Shown here: positions 26,524 to 34,645 of the stretch, piece after piece
How the letters are laid out: every line of letters begins with the position of its first letter
Position numbering within the stretch: the stretch's first letter is position 1
From: CAG-475 sp963590075
GTDB lineage: Bacteria; Bacillota; Clostridia; Christensenellales; CAG-917
NCBI GenBank assembly: GCA_963590075.1
Contig: CAVANK010000008.1
Span: forward strand, 1-64,000
DNA length: 64,000 nucleotides
Direction of reading: 5' to 3'
The notes under the pieces: generated by a model
The model's input: only the letters and a program-made list of their open reading frames with translations
Told to the model about the DNA's origin: nothing
The model's database searches: none
Made by a program: the position numbers and the translations under genes

Positions 26524-27876
26524 TCAAAGCAACATCGTCATATAAATGGGCAGATATGTTATGCCCGATTCTTCTTTATAATCTGAAGTGTGAATCACAT
26601 ATGGCATTGCGGTTTGTTCCTCATATTTCGTGCAGAACTTTTGCAAGGAATTGATCGTGTAATTCTTGCCCGATTTGACTTCTATAGGGGATATGTTGTG
26701 TCTGTTGGTGACTTTGCTTTTTGCAATCAAAAAATCTATCTCCATTCTCGATGCAGAATCGTTTTGCGATGCGCTTGAATAGAAATATAATTTATGACTA
26801 GACGCTACAAGCATTTGCGCAACGATGTTTTCCACAAGCATGCCTTTGTTCACTTCCAACTTGTCAAAAAGCAATTTCTTGTATATTTCTTCTTCGGCAA
26901 TGCCTTTTTCGTCGAAAGCGTGGCTTATAAGCAATCCCGTGTCCGCCATATAGCATTTGAGCGTTGTTCTGTCCATATTCAGTTTCAGCCCTATGTTAGG
27001 CGCGGTTGAATTGTAACAGTTGTTGACTATCATTGCGTCATCAAGCCAGAACAAAGCGTCTTCGTATTCACGGAAGCGCGCTTCTTTTTTTATGGACGAA
27101 AGTTTAAACTTTTTCTCGTGTTTTTGCAGTTGCGACGGTATCTCGTCAAATATGCTTTGAACCTTAACCTTGTATCCTTCGGCGTGTTTGCCGATGTCAT
27201 TTCTATACAAGGTCAAGATATCTCTTTTTACGGCATCTACCTCATTGAAATCCTTGGTGTTTACATATTTTTCAACCGCTTGCGGCATTCCGCCCACAAT
27301 CATATATTGACGGAAATAATCCATTGCTTTTCGGTGGAGCGCCTGTCCCATTGGTTTTTTGTCGTTATAATTTTTGCGGATTAAATCCATAAGCGTGTCG
27401 TTTCCCATTGCCCACAAAAACTCTTCAAAATCCATAGGATACATTTTTATGTGTCTCTCTTCGGATGGAATGACAATATTTTTGACATTCTTTTTTATGG
27501 AAACGAGCGAGCCTGTTTCGATATAATCGAATCTACCGTCCTCAACGAGATATTTTATAGCTGCGCGCGCTCGCGGAAACATTTGAACCTCGTCGAAAAT
27601 AATCAACGATTCTCGCGGATATAGTTTGGTGTTGAAATATGCGCTCAAATACACAAAGAATGTGTCCAAATCGTTCAGATATGCGTCGAATAAATTCTTG
27701 ACGTCGTTTCCGACTTTGTTAAAATCAATGACTATATACGATTTGTAATATTCTTGTGCAAATTCTTCTGTAATATAACTTTTGCCGACACGTCTTGCGC
27801 CGTCGATTAAAAGGGCGGTTTGCCCGTTTGAAGATTGCTTCCATTCAATCATTTTATCAAAGATTTTGCGTTTCAT
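26524..27876 (-). CDS. AAA-type ATPase with DUF4143 domain
   Basis: A 450-residue ATPase of the AAA_14-plus-DUF4143 group, common and often multicopy in gut anaerobes, function unknown. The P-loop is GARRVGKSY near residue 25, the Walker B is LIIFDEVQMF, and a sensor-like IETGSL follows. The C-terminal third is the DUF4143 region, with a PD-(D/E)XK-like strand pattern (MEIDFLIAK...PIEVKSGK), which suggests a nuclease-related fold. The ATG at 27876 has GGGAG five bases upstream; a GTG six bases earlier is less likely. Starts the accessory region that runs to about 36 kb. Confidence 0.85.
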   Translation of the reverse strand: MKRKIFDKMIEWKQSSNGQTALLIDGARRVGKSYITEEFAQEYYKSYIVIDFNKVGNDVKNLFDAYLNDLDTFFVYLSAYFNTKLYPRESLIIFDEVQMFPRARAAIKYLVEDGRFDYIETGSLVSIKKNVKNIVIPSEERHIKMYPMDFEEFLWAMGNDTLMDLIRKNYNDKKPMGQALHRKAMDYFRQYMIVGGMPQAVEKYVNTKDFNEVDAVKRDILTLYRNDIGKHAEGYKVKVQSIFDEIPSQLQKHEKKFKLSSIKKEARFREYEDALFWLDDAMIVNNCYNSTAPNIGLKLNMDRTTLKCYMADTGLLISHAFDEKGIAEEEIYKKLLFDKLEVNKGMLVENIVAQMLVASSHKLYFYSSASQNDSASRMEIDFLIAKSKVTNRHNISPIEVKSGKNYTINSLQKFCTKYEEQTAMPYVIHTSDYKEESGITYLPIYMTMLL

Positions 27877-28132
27877 ACACACTCCCGCATCACGTTTTTG
27901 AGATTTTTATAATGACATATTATCACGTTTTCGCGATTTTTACAATAATAATATATCACATAATCAATGGTTTTTCAATAGAGATTTAGCAAAATTATGA
28001 TATATTTTGGCTTTTGTTTCGCAATACTTTGTGCCCTGTTCTGTGGTTTCACCACGGCTTTTATGTATGATGCGAACAACGGTTGATTTTAGGAATTATA
28101 ATCTATTCTAATGTTAGTAGCTATATACAGTG

Positions 28133-28162
28133 TTGACAAAATGTGCGGAATCGTCGTATTAT
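28133..28162 (+). promoter_or_regulatory. Promoter of the LRR lipoprotein operon
   Basis: TTGACA (28133-28138) and TATTAT (28157-28162) with an 18-bp spacer. The predicted first base, near 28169, is exactly where the structured leader begins. Confidence 0.6.
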
Positions 28163-28168
28163 AGAGGT

Positions 28169-28272
28169 GCGATAAACTTAAAATCTGATAAGAAAGACCT
28201 TTTACTTCGGTAACAGGTGCATTTTTCGCGTTACATAGCTTTCTTATCAGACATAGCATGTGGGTTTATCGC
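28169..28272 (+). ncRNA. Structured 5-prime leader of the LRR lipoprotein mRNA
   Basis: Three nested helices lie in the predicted 5-prime UTR: a 9-bp base stem (GCGATAAAC 28169-28177 with GTTTATCGC 28264-28272), a 13-bp perfect stem (TCTGATAAGAAAG 28184-28196 with CTTTCTTATCAGA 28239-28251), and an inner hairpin (28197-28218) capped by a UUCG tetraloop. About 20 bases (28219-28238) between inner hairpin and second stem are unpaired. The start codon is 80 bases further down. I do not recognise a known riboswitch class; a cis-regulatory RNA or thermosensor is possible. Confidence 0.55.
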
Positions 28273-28351
28273 AAAAATCAGCGGGGATGCACTTGTTATA
28301 TTTTTACTAGATCATTTGAAAATCCCTGCAATACAAACTGCGAGGGAGAGC

Positions 28352-31300
28352 ATGAGAGCCCACAAAAAGCAACGTATATTTATCATTTTAGCCATTTTGA
28401 CAATGGCGGTCATTTTGACGTGCATTTTTGCCGCTTGCGACAAAACCGGTGCGCAAGACAAAAATTATACTGTCACCATACATCCAAACAACGGACAACC
28501 CGATATCGTTTGGGATGTCGCCACTGACATTCCGTCCATAACGAAATATGGATATCACATTGTCGGTTTTTATCTTGACGAGGGGATGACAACAAGCACA
28601 ACGCTTGAATCCTTGAAGTCATCCGAACTGACAAGCAATTTGGACGTATATGTCAAATGGGAAAAGGATAGTGTGCCGCCAAAAACCAAAATCAGCACAA
28701 ACAAATTGCTTTGCGATTACGATACTAGAACTTTAAGCGGAAAGGTGTCCAATTCAACGACAGTATTTTCGTTTAGCGATGAGATTTCCGTTGAAAAAGG
28801 TGCAACATACACTGTTTCGACCGATATTACCGGAATCAACGTGATTCCGAGCAAAACTGTGAATCTTGAGATTGGCGATAATGTTTTTTACATTGTAGTT
28901 TCAAACGAAGATGAGCTCACGTTGTATACAGCGACAGTGCGTCGCAGACCGATATATGAAGTCGTTTTTAACGTAAAAGGCGGAACGGAAGTCGAAGCGC
29001 AACAGGTTGAAGAAGATGATTTCGCAACTGCGCCAACTACTGAAAAAAACGGTTGCACATTTGAAAGGTGGGATTGGGATTTTGCAACATCGATTACTAA
29101 AAACACAACCATAACAGCAATTTGGAATGCTTTTACATATAATATCATTTACGACTTGAATATTCCCGAGGATTCTGTAAGCCAAGATGTTGACAACTCA
29201 AGGAATCCGACAACATACACCGTTGATGATACGATATATTTTTCTGCGCCTAGACGAAACGGTTATTATTTTACCGGTTGGAGTGTGGACAGAATTGTTA
29301 AAGGCACAACGGGAACGGTAAAGACGACAGCGCAATGGAGTCCGATTACCTATGAAATTATATATGATTTTGGTGATTCCAAATCGGTAAGCAAGGCGAC
29401 AAACAGCGATTTGAATCTAAGGTATTATAATATCGAGAGCGAAATCACATTCGCTGAACCAACAAGAGCCGGTTATTCGTTTGTATCTTGGGACAAGAAT
29501 ATTGCAAAAGGTACAACCGGTACGCAAATAATAACTGCAAGTTGGAGTGTTATCGATTACGATATTGTGTACAATTTTGGTGATACTTCTTCTGCCAGCA
29601 AAGCCATAAACAATGAACTAAATCCAGCAACTTATACTGTTGAGGACGAAATTGTATTCGCCGAACCAACAAGAACAGGATATGAATTCTTATCTTGGGA
29701 CAAGAACATTGTAAAAGGCATGACTAATGAACAAACTATAACTGCTAGCTGGTCAATTATCGATTATGACATCATTTACGACCTTGGCGATGCTGATTCC
29801 GTAAGTAAGGCTACCAACAACGATTCAAACCCGACAACGTATACCATTGAGGACGAAATCATTTTTGAAACCCCTACAAGGCAGTATTATGAGTTTGTTG
29901 AATGGAGTAAAAACATTTCAAAAGGTAGCGTCGGTAACCAAAATGTTGTTGCGGTATGGAAAGCTGAAACACATACGATAACATATGTGTTGAACAATTG
30001 GACGAATGTCGCCGACAACAAAAATACATATACAATTGAAGATCAAACATTTGCTTTGTTCGATGGCGTAAAAGGAGAAAGTCTTTTCTGTGGATGGTAT
30101 CTAGATGATGAGTACACGAATTACATCGAAACGATAGATGCATCATCAATGAAGGATTACATTGTTTATGCAATGCCGGATTGTGGTGCTACAAAGGGAT
30201 TATCTATTGAAAACGGTGTTGTAAAAAGCTATTCAGGTACATCAACAAATGTTGTTATCCCGTCTTATTACAAAGGCTACGCTGTTGTGAGCATTGTCAA
30301 AGCTGTTTTCAATAATTGCACAAATTTGACGAGCGTGACAATCCCCGACAGCGTGACAAGCGTTGGTAGTTCTGCATTTTCCGGTTGCACGGGATTGACA
30401 AAAATAACAGGGCCTTCCGACATGGTTTCCACTGTTGCAAAACAGTGCAACAGCACGGCGGTTGAGGAGATTGTTATAACAAGCGGAACAAGCATCGGTT
30501 ATGATGCCTTCTCTGGTTGCAGTGGTTTAACAAGCGCCACAATTTCGGATAGTGTGACGAGCATCGGTTATTATGCTTTCTCAGGTTGCGACAAACTTCA
30601 GAACATATATATAGCTGACATGGTGGCATGGTGCAATATTTCAGGATTAGATGATTTGATGGAATATGGATCAAGCAACAAGAATTTGTACCTTGACAAT
30701 GAACTTGTTACATCGGTTTCAATCCCTAACGAAGTAACCACCATCCCGTCTTATGCTTTTTATGGTTGTGAGAGTATTGTAAATGTAATTATTCCCGACA
30801 CCGTAACGAGTGTTGGCAATTATGCATTCTCTGGCTGCACTAACCTTCAAAATATATACATTGCTGACATAGTGGCGTGGTGCAATATTTCAGGGTTGAA
30901 TTGGTTGATGGAATATGGTACAAGCAACAAAAATTTATATCTAAACAATGAACTTGTTACATCGGTTACAATTCCTCTCAGTGTGACAAGCATCGGCAGG
31001 TCTGCATTTAATGGGTGTAGCAGTCTGACGAGTATCACGATTCCAGACACAGTGACGAGTGTTGGTAGTTCTGCATTTTCCGGTTGCACGGGATTGACAA
31101 AAATAACAGGACCTTCCGACATGGTTTCCACTGTTGCAAAACAGTGCAACAGCAAGGTGCTTGAGATTGTTATAACAAGCGGAACAAGCATCGGCTCTTC
31201 TGCCTTCTCTGGTTGCAGTGGTTTAACAAGCGTCACAATTTCGGATAGTGTGACGAGCATCGGCTCTTATGCATTCTCAGGGTGCACCGGTTTGATGAGC

Positions 31301-32536
31301 GTCACAATCCCGGACGGTGTGACGAGTATTGGCGATTACGCTTTTCGTGATAGCAGCAGTTTAACAACAGTCACATGGAATGCAATTGCGTGTGCAACTG
31401 TTGGATCTTCATATTCTTCTGTTTTTTCAGGGTGTTCTAACCTTGCTATTGTGAACATTGGAAATAATGTAACTATTATTCCGTCCTATGTCTTTTATAA
31501 TTGTAACGGTTTGACGAGCATTACAATTTCGGATAGTGTGACGAGCATCGGCTCTTATGCATTCTCAGGGTGCACCGGTTTGATGAGCGTCACAATCCCG
31601 GACGGAGTGACGAGTATTGGCGATTCTGCCTTCTCAAACTGCAGTGGATTGACGAGTGTCACAATTGGCAACAGTGTGATGAGCATCGGTGAGAATGCAT
31701 TTTTGGGTTGCTGGCGACTGATTGAAGTGTACAACAAATCGTCGTTGACGATAATAGCCGATAGCAACGATAACGGGCGTGTCGCATCTAATGCAAAAAA
31801 TGTGTATACGGACACAGAAGGCGAAAGCAAACTTTCAAATGACAACGGTTATGTTGTATATACTGACGGGACAGAAAAGATTTTAGTGGCGTATACCGGC
31901 ACTGAGACTGAATTGTCATTGCCATCATATATAACCCAAATCAACGAGTTCGCATTCTATGAATGTGCCGAGTTGACATTCATAACAATCCCGAACAGCG
32001 TAAAGAGCATTGGCTATTCCGCCTTTTCAAGTTGCACGGGGTTGACAAGCATCACAATCCCTAACAGTGTGACGAGCATTGGTGGTTCTGCTTTCTCTGG
32101 TTGTATCGGACTCACAAGCATTATTGTTGAAAAGGGAAATCTTAACTATCATAGCGACGGCAATTGCTTGATTGCAACCGCAACCAAAACACTGATTTTG
32201 GGTTGCCAAAACAGTGTCATCCCTTCCGATGGTAGTGTGACGAGCATCGAAAGTTATGCCTTCCAGTATTGTGGCGACTTGACAAGCATCATTATTCCGG
32301 ACGGCGTGACGAGCATCGGCGGTTTGGCCTTCTATAGATGCACTGACTTGACAAACATCACTATCCCCGACAGCGTAACCAACATTGGCTATGGTGCTTT
32401 CCGAAACTGTAGCGGACTGACAAACATTAATTTTGAAGGCACAAAAGAACAATGGAATGCAATCACAAAAGGCGATAATTGGAACGATGGTGTCGCAACC
32501 AACTGCACAATTACTTGTTCCGACGGAACGATATAA
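28352..32536 (+). CDS. BspA-type leucine-rich-repeat surface lipoprotein
   Basis: A 1394-residue predicted lipoprotein. The signal peptide ends in a lipobox with Cys29 (IFAAC), so it should be lipid-anchored on the outside of the membrane. The N-terminal third holds cadherin-like and several InlB B-type (Listeria-Bacteroides) repeats ending in W-S or AxW. From about residue 620 it consists of many BspA/LRR_5 repeats (pattern VTSIGxxAFxGCxxLxxVxIP), a fold used in adhesion and protein binding. Some repeats are almost identical in DNA, implying recent duplication. Start 28352 has GAGGGAG upstream; an upstream in-frame ATG at 28217 lies inside the leader helices. The next gene follows after 28 bp. 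Confidence 0.88.
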   Translation: MRAHKKQRIFIILAILTMAVILTCIFAACDKTGAQDKNYTVTIHPNNGQPDIVWDVATDIPSITKYGYHIVGFYLDEGMTTSTTLESLKSSELTSNLDVYVKWEKDSVPPKTKISTNKLLCDYDTRTLSGKVSNSTTVFSFSDEISVEKGATYTVSTDITGINVIPSKTVNLEIGDNVFYIVVSNEDELTLYTATVRRRPIYEVVFNVKGGTEVEAQQVEEDDFATAPTTEKNGCTFERWDWDFATSITKNTTITAIWNAFTYNIIYDLNIPEDSVSQDVDNSRNPTTYTVDDTIYFSAPRRNGYYFTGWSVDRIVKGTTGTVKTTAQWSPITYEIIYDFGDSKSVSKATNSDLNLRYYNIESEITFAEPTRAGYSFVSWDKNIAKGTTGTQIITASWSVIDYDIVYNFGDTSSASKAINNELNPATYTVEDEIVFAEPTRTGYEFLSWDKNIVKGMTNEQTITASWSIIDYDIIYDLGDADSVSKATNNDSNPTTYTIEDEIIFETPTRQYYEFVEWSKNISKGSVGNQNVVAVWKAETHTITYVLNNWTNVADNKNTYTIEDQTFALFDGVKGESLFCGWYLDDEYTNYIETIDASSMKDYIVYAMPDCGATKGLSIENGVVKSYSGTSTNVVIPSYYKGYAVVSIVKAVFNNCTNLTSVTIPDSVTSVGSSAFSGCTGLTKITGPSDMVSTVAKQCNSTAVEEIVITSGTSIGYDAFSGCSGLTSATISDSVTSIGYYAFSGCDKLQNIYIADMVAWCNISGLDDLMEYGSSNKNLYLDNELVTSVSIPNEVTTIPSYAFYGCESIVNVIIPDTVTSVGNYAFSGCTNLQNIYIADIVAWCNISGLNWLMEYGTSNKNLYLNNELVTSVTIPLSVTSIGRSAFNGCSSLTSITIPDTVTSVGSSAFSGCTGLTKITGPSDMVSTVAKQCNSKVLEIVITSGTSIGSSAFSGCSGLTSVTISDSVTSIGSYAFSGCTGLMSVTIPDGVTSIGDYAFRDSSSLTTVTWNAIACATVGSSYSSVFSGCSNLAIVNIGNNVTIIPSYVFYNCNGLTSITISDSVTSIGSYAFSGCTGLMSVTIPDGVTSIGDSAFSNCSGLTSVTIGNSVMSIGENAFLGCWRLIEVYNKSSLTIIADSNDNGRVASNAKNVYTDTEGESKLSNDNGYVVYTDGTEKILVAYTGTETELSLPSYITQINEFAFYECAELTFITIPNSVKSIGYSAFSSCTGLTSITIPNSVTSIGGSAFSGCIGLTSIIVEKGNLNYHSDGNCLIATATKTLILGCQNSVIPSDGSVTSIESYAFQYCGDLTSIIIPDGVTSIGGLAFYRCTDLTNITIPDSVTNIGYGAFRNCSGLTNINFEGTKEQWNAITKGDNWNDGVATNCTITCSDGTI

Positions 32537-32564
32537 AAAATAAACCAAAAAAAGGAGCACACAA

Positions 32565-32885
32565 ATGAACAAAGGTACAATTAGCAAGATTAAAATTGAC
32601 GATAAATATCGCTATTGCATAAGACTTGAAAACACAGTAAAAATTAAAGATAAGAATGGAAAAGAGCTTGAGTATAATGTTTTTCTTTTTGAAACGAATA
32701 ATCCCGCACCAGATGCAAAACTCGTTCCTGTAGAAGATGTGTATACTTTTGAAAAGGATTTGACGTCACTTTTGGGCAAGAAACTCGAATTTTGTATTGA
32801 TTTTGTCTCAAAAGAGAACAACGACAAAACAGAGAGTGCTGCTAAAGAAAAAATCATATTGAAATCAGTTGAGTATGAAGCGTAA
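32565..32885 (+). CDS. Small protein of unknown function, partner of SIR2-like gene
   Basis: A 106-residue soluble protein with alternating Lys/Glu-rich strands and no cysteine cluster, signal peptide or membrane helix; I do not recognise a family. AAAGGAG lies eight bases before the start, so it is well translated. It follows the LRR lipoprotein by 28 bp, and its end overlaps the start of the SIR2-like gene by 11 bases. It is therefore probably made together with that protein and may bind or regulate it (inference from gene overlap only). Confidence 0.7.
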   Translation: MNKGTISKIKIDDKYRYCIRLENTVKIKDKNGKELEYNVFLFETNNPAPDAKLVPVEDVYTFEKDLTSLLGKKLEFCIDFVSKENNDKTESAAKEKIILKSVEYEA

Positions 32886-34107
32886 AACTATATATATTAT
32901 CGGTGCGGGGTCAACTGCTGCGTTGGGTATTCCAACATCTGATAAACAAAAGATATTTTTTGAAAAGTTGGCAGAGAGTGGCGACGAAACGCTCTGCCAA
33001 CTCTATCGTATTGTAACTAAAAGATTCGCAAATAGGGATTATGGCATCAACGATGTGTTTAATTTGATTGACACGGCATTGTTCCTAAAAACGGGATTGT
33101 ATGACGATGTAGAGAGAATAGAATACATAGAATTGTTGCGCACAAAACGCGAACTTATTTCGTGTATTTTTGAGGAATTCAAAAATAAAATCGCAACAAT
33201 TGATGATTGCGCTTATGAAAAGTATGTCAACTTTTATTATCAACTTGCAAAAAGGGAGTTGGCTAAAAAGATTGAGTGCAATGTTGATATGCAAAAGCGC
33301 GAGTTTTTCATAGCCGATTATTCTATCATAAACTTCAATTGGGATTTGTGTTCATTATTCCCTATTATAGAGTCGAATAAACTACTTAATCACGAAAACG
33401 ACAGATATATCAATAAGGAAGGCTTTCCCCAGTTGAGAATGTACACAGACTTTAATTACGAGTGTGCATCGACACTAAATGATTTGCCATGGTATCCATT
33501 TACCGAGCCGGCGGCGGCTATCGCAAATTCTGATAAACATATGGGTAAAAGACGTGTCGTTTTGCTGAAAGCGTTTTATCCGCACGGTCTTATGAACTCT
33601 TTCAAATGCCCCAAATGCGCTCGTCACTCATTGTATCTTGGAAATCAGTTGGAAATAAAAGAAGTCAGTAAATCGATAGATTATAGCAAAGATAAACCAC
33701 TTTACAAATGCCCGAATTGTGGTGCGGAGATAAGTGCAAAAGACTTCAACATTCTTGTGCAATCTAACTTTAAAGAGAGAAACTCTTTTCTCGAAGAAAC
33801 ACGCATAAAAATGTTTTGCGAACTCGAATCTGCTGAAAAGCTGGTCTTTATCGGGTATTCGATGCCTCAAGACGATGTTGATTATAGAACGTTTTTCAAG
33901 TCGCTCAACAATGTAAAAGGAGCACACGTGGTTTTACATGACAAAAACTCGCATGACTTCAAAATGATATCCGATGGCGATGATTTTAGTAATTATTCAG
34001 ACGAAACAAGAACAGCGATAGGAAATTATCTTTCAATATTCAAGAATATATGTCTCAACACAAAAGGCTTTCCTGATGCCGCTGATGATATTCTAAGAAT
34101 CGAATAA
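32875..34107 (+). CDS. SIR2-like NAD-binding-fold protein with zinc ribbon
   Basis: A 410-residue SIR2-superfamily protein. The N-terminal IIGAGSTAALGIPTS matches the GAG...GIP NAD-binding loop, FNWD at 154-157 corresponds to the N-x-D motif, and PHG with His237 is at the catalytic-histidine position. A zinc ribbon (CPKC 245-248, CPNC 279-282) follows, then FIGYSMPQDD, the usual late SIR2 motif. Many bacterial SIR2-like proteins of this size are NAD-depleting effectors in phage defence; others are deacylases, and sequence alone does not decide. ATG 32875 overlaps the small upstream gene, suggesting coupled translation. Confidence 0.75.
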   Translation: MKRKTIYIIGAGSTAALGIPTSDKQKIFFEKLAESGDETLCQLYRIVTKRFANRDYGINDVFNLIDTALFLKTGLYDDVERIEYIELLRTKRELISCIFEEFKNKIATIDDCAYEKYVNFYYQLAKRELAKKIECNVDMQKREFFIADYSIINFNWDLCSLFPIIESNKLLNHENDRYINKEGFPQLRMYTDFNYECASTLNDLPWYPFTEPAAAIANSDKHMGKRRVVLLKAFYPHGLMNSFKCPKCARHSLYLGNQLEIKEVSKSIDYSKDKPLYKCPNCGAEISAKDFNILVQSNFKERNSFLEETRIKMFCELESAEKLVFIGYSMPQDDVDYRTFFKSLNNVKGAHVVLHDKNSHDFKMISDGDDFSNYSDETRTAIGNYLSIFKNICLNTKGFPDAADDILRIE

Positions 34108-34116
34108 ACTATATGT

Positions 34117-34148
34117 AAAAGTGGTTCGCTATGTGTGAGTCACTTTTT
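34117..34148 (+). terminator. Terminator after the SIR2-like gene
   Basis: AAAAGTG (34117-34123) pairs with CACTTTT (34141-34147), with a T5 run, ten bases after the stop codon. Confidence 0.6.
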
Positions 34149-34187
34149 GCAGTATGTTAGTTGTTCGTTTTATCCATGAATATGGTC

Positions 34188-34216
34188 TTGAATATGCCTC
34201 TCGATAATGATATAAT
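34188..34216 (+). promoter_or_regulatory. Strong promoter-like sequence before a 21-codon ORF
   Basis: TTGAAT (34188-34193) and TATAAT (34211-34216), 17-bp spacer. It precedes a ribosome site (GGGAGG) and a very short ORF; no longer gene starts until 34646. Confidence 0.45.
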
Positions 34217-34240
34217 ATGTATATCAAAAGTCGGGAGGCA

Positions 34241-34306
34241 ATGAAGTGCACACCCAAAGTTTTACATTTTGTCCAACTTTTGGGTTCACGTCACAATTAT
34301 GGATGA
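34241..34306 (+). CDS. 21-residue ORF overlapping an insertion-sequence-like end
   Basis: ATG with GGGAGG four bases upstream and a consensus promoter before it encodes 21 residues (MKCTPKVLHFVQLLGSRHNY plus Gly). The DNA includes GTCCAACTTTTGGGTTCA, which resembles terminal inverted repeats of IS3/IS150-type insertion sequences, so the frame may be incidental to a solo IS end. No transposase gene is adjacent. Confidence 0.25.
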   Translation: MKCTPKVLHFVQLLGSRHNYG

Positions 34307-34567
34307 TTTTGAATTGTTTTTTCAAAAACATCGAAAACCTTGTAAATTTTACAAAAAAATGAATAGTTGAGACATATGGGACATTTTTGTCCCATAACTT
34401 CTCGTATAATCGAGATAAACGAAGCAGTTTATTAAAAATTAGCCGAATGTGCGCAATTTTTATAAAAGACAAAAGCAATTGCGCTAGCGAATATTGCGGA
34501 TTTTGAGCTAAAATACGGCATTTTATGCCCGTAAAACGATAATTTTTGTTTAATAGAGGCAAAAGGG
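34307..34567. other. Intergenic stretch, one hairpin
   Basis: AT-rich sequence without a gene. TATGGGACA (34375-34383) and TGTCCCATA (34388-34396) form a 9-bp stem with a TTTT loop but no T run after it. Confidence 0.4.
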
Positions 34568-34597
34568 TTGAAAATTGCGCGGATAGTGGTATATAAT
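34568..34597 (+). promoter_or_regulatory. Promoter of the second lipoprotein gene
   Basis: TTGAAA (34568-34573) and TATAAT (34592-34597) with an 18-bp spacer, 49 bases before the start codon. Confidence 0.5.
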
Positions 34598-34645
34598 TAT
34601 CGAGAAATATCAGTAATAAATTAACAAAAGAAGAGTATCGCACCG

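Noticed and set aside
30300..32500. Nucleotide tandem repeats as a mobile or CRISPR-like element
   Set aside because: They are in-frame leucine-rich-repeat codons of one long protein.
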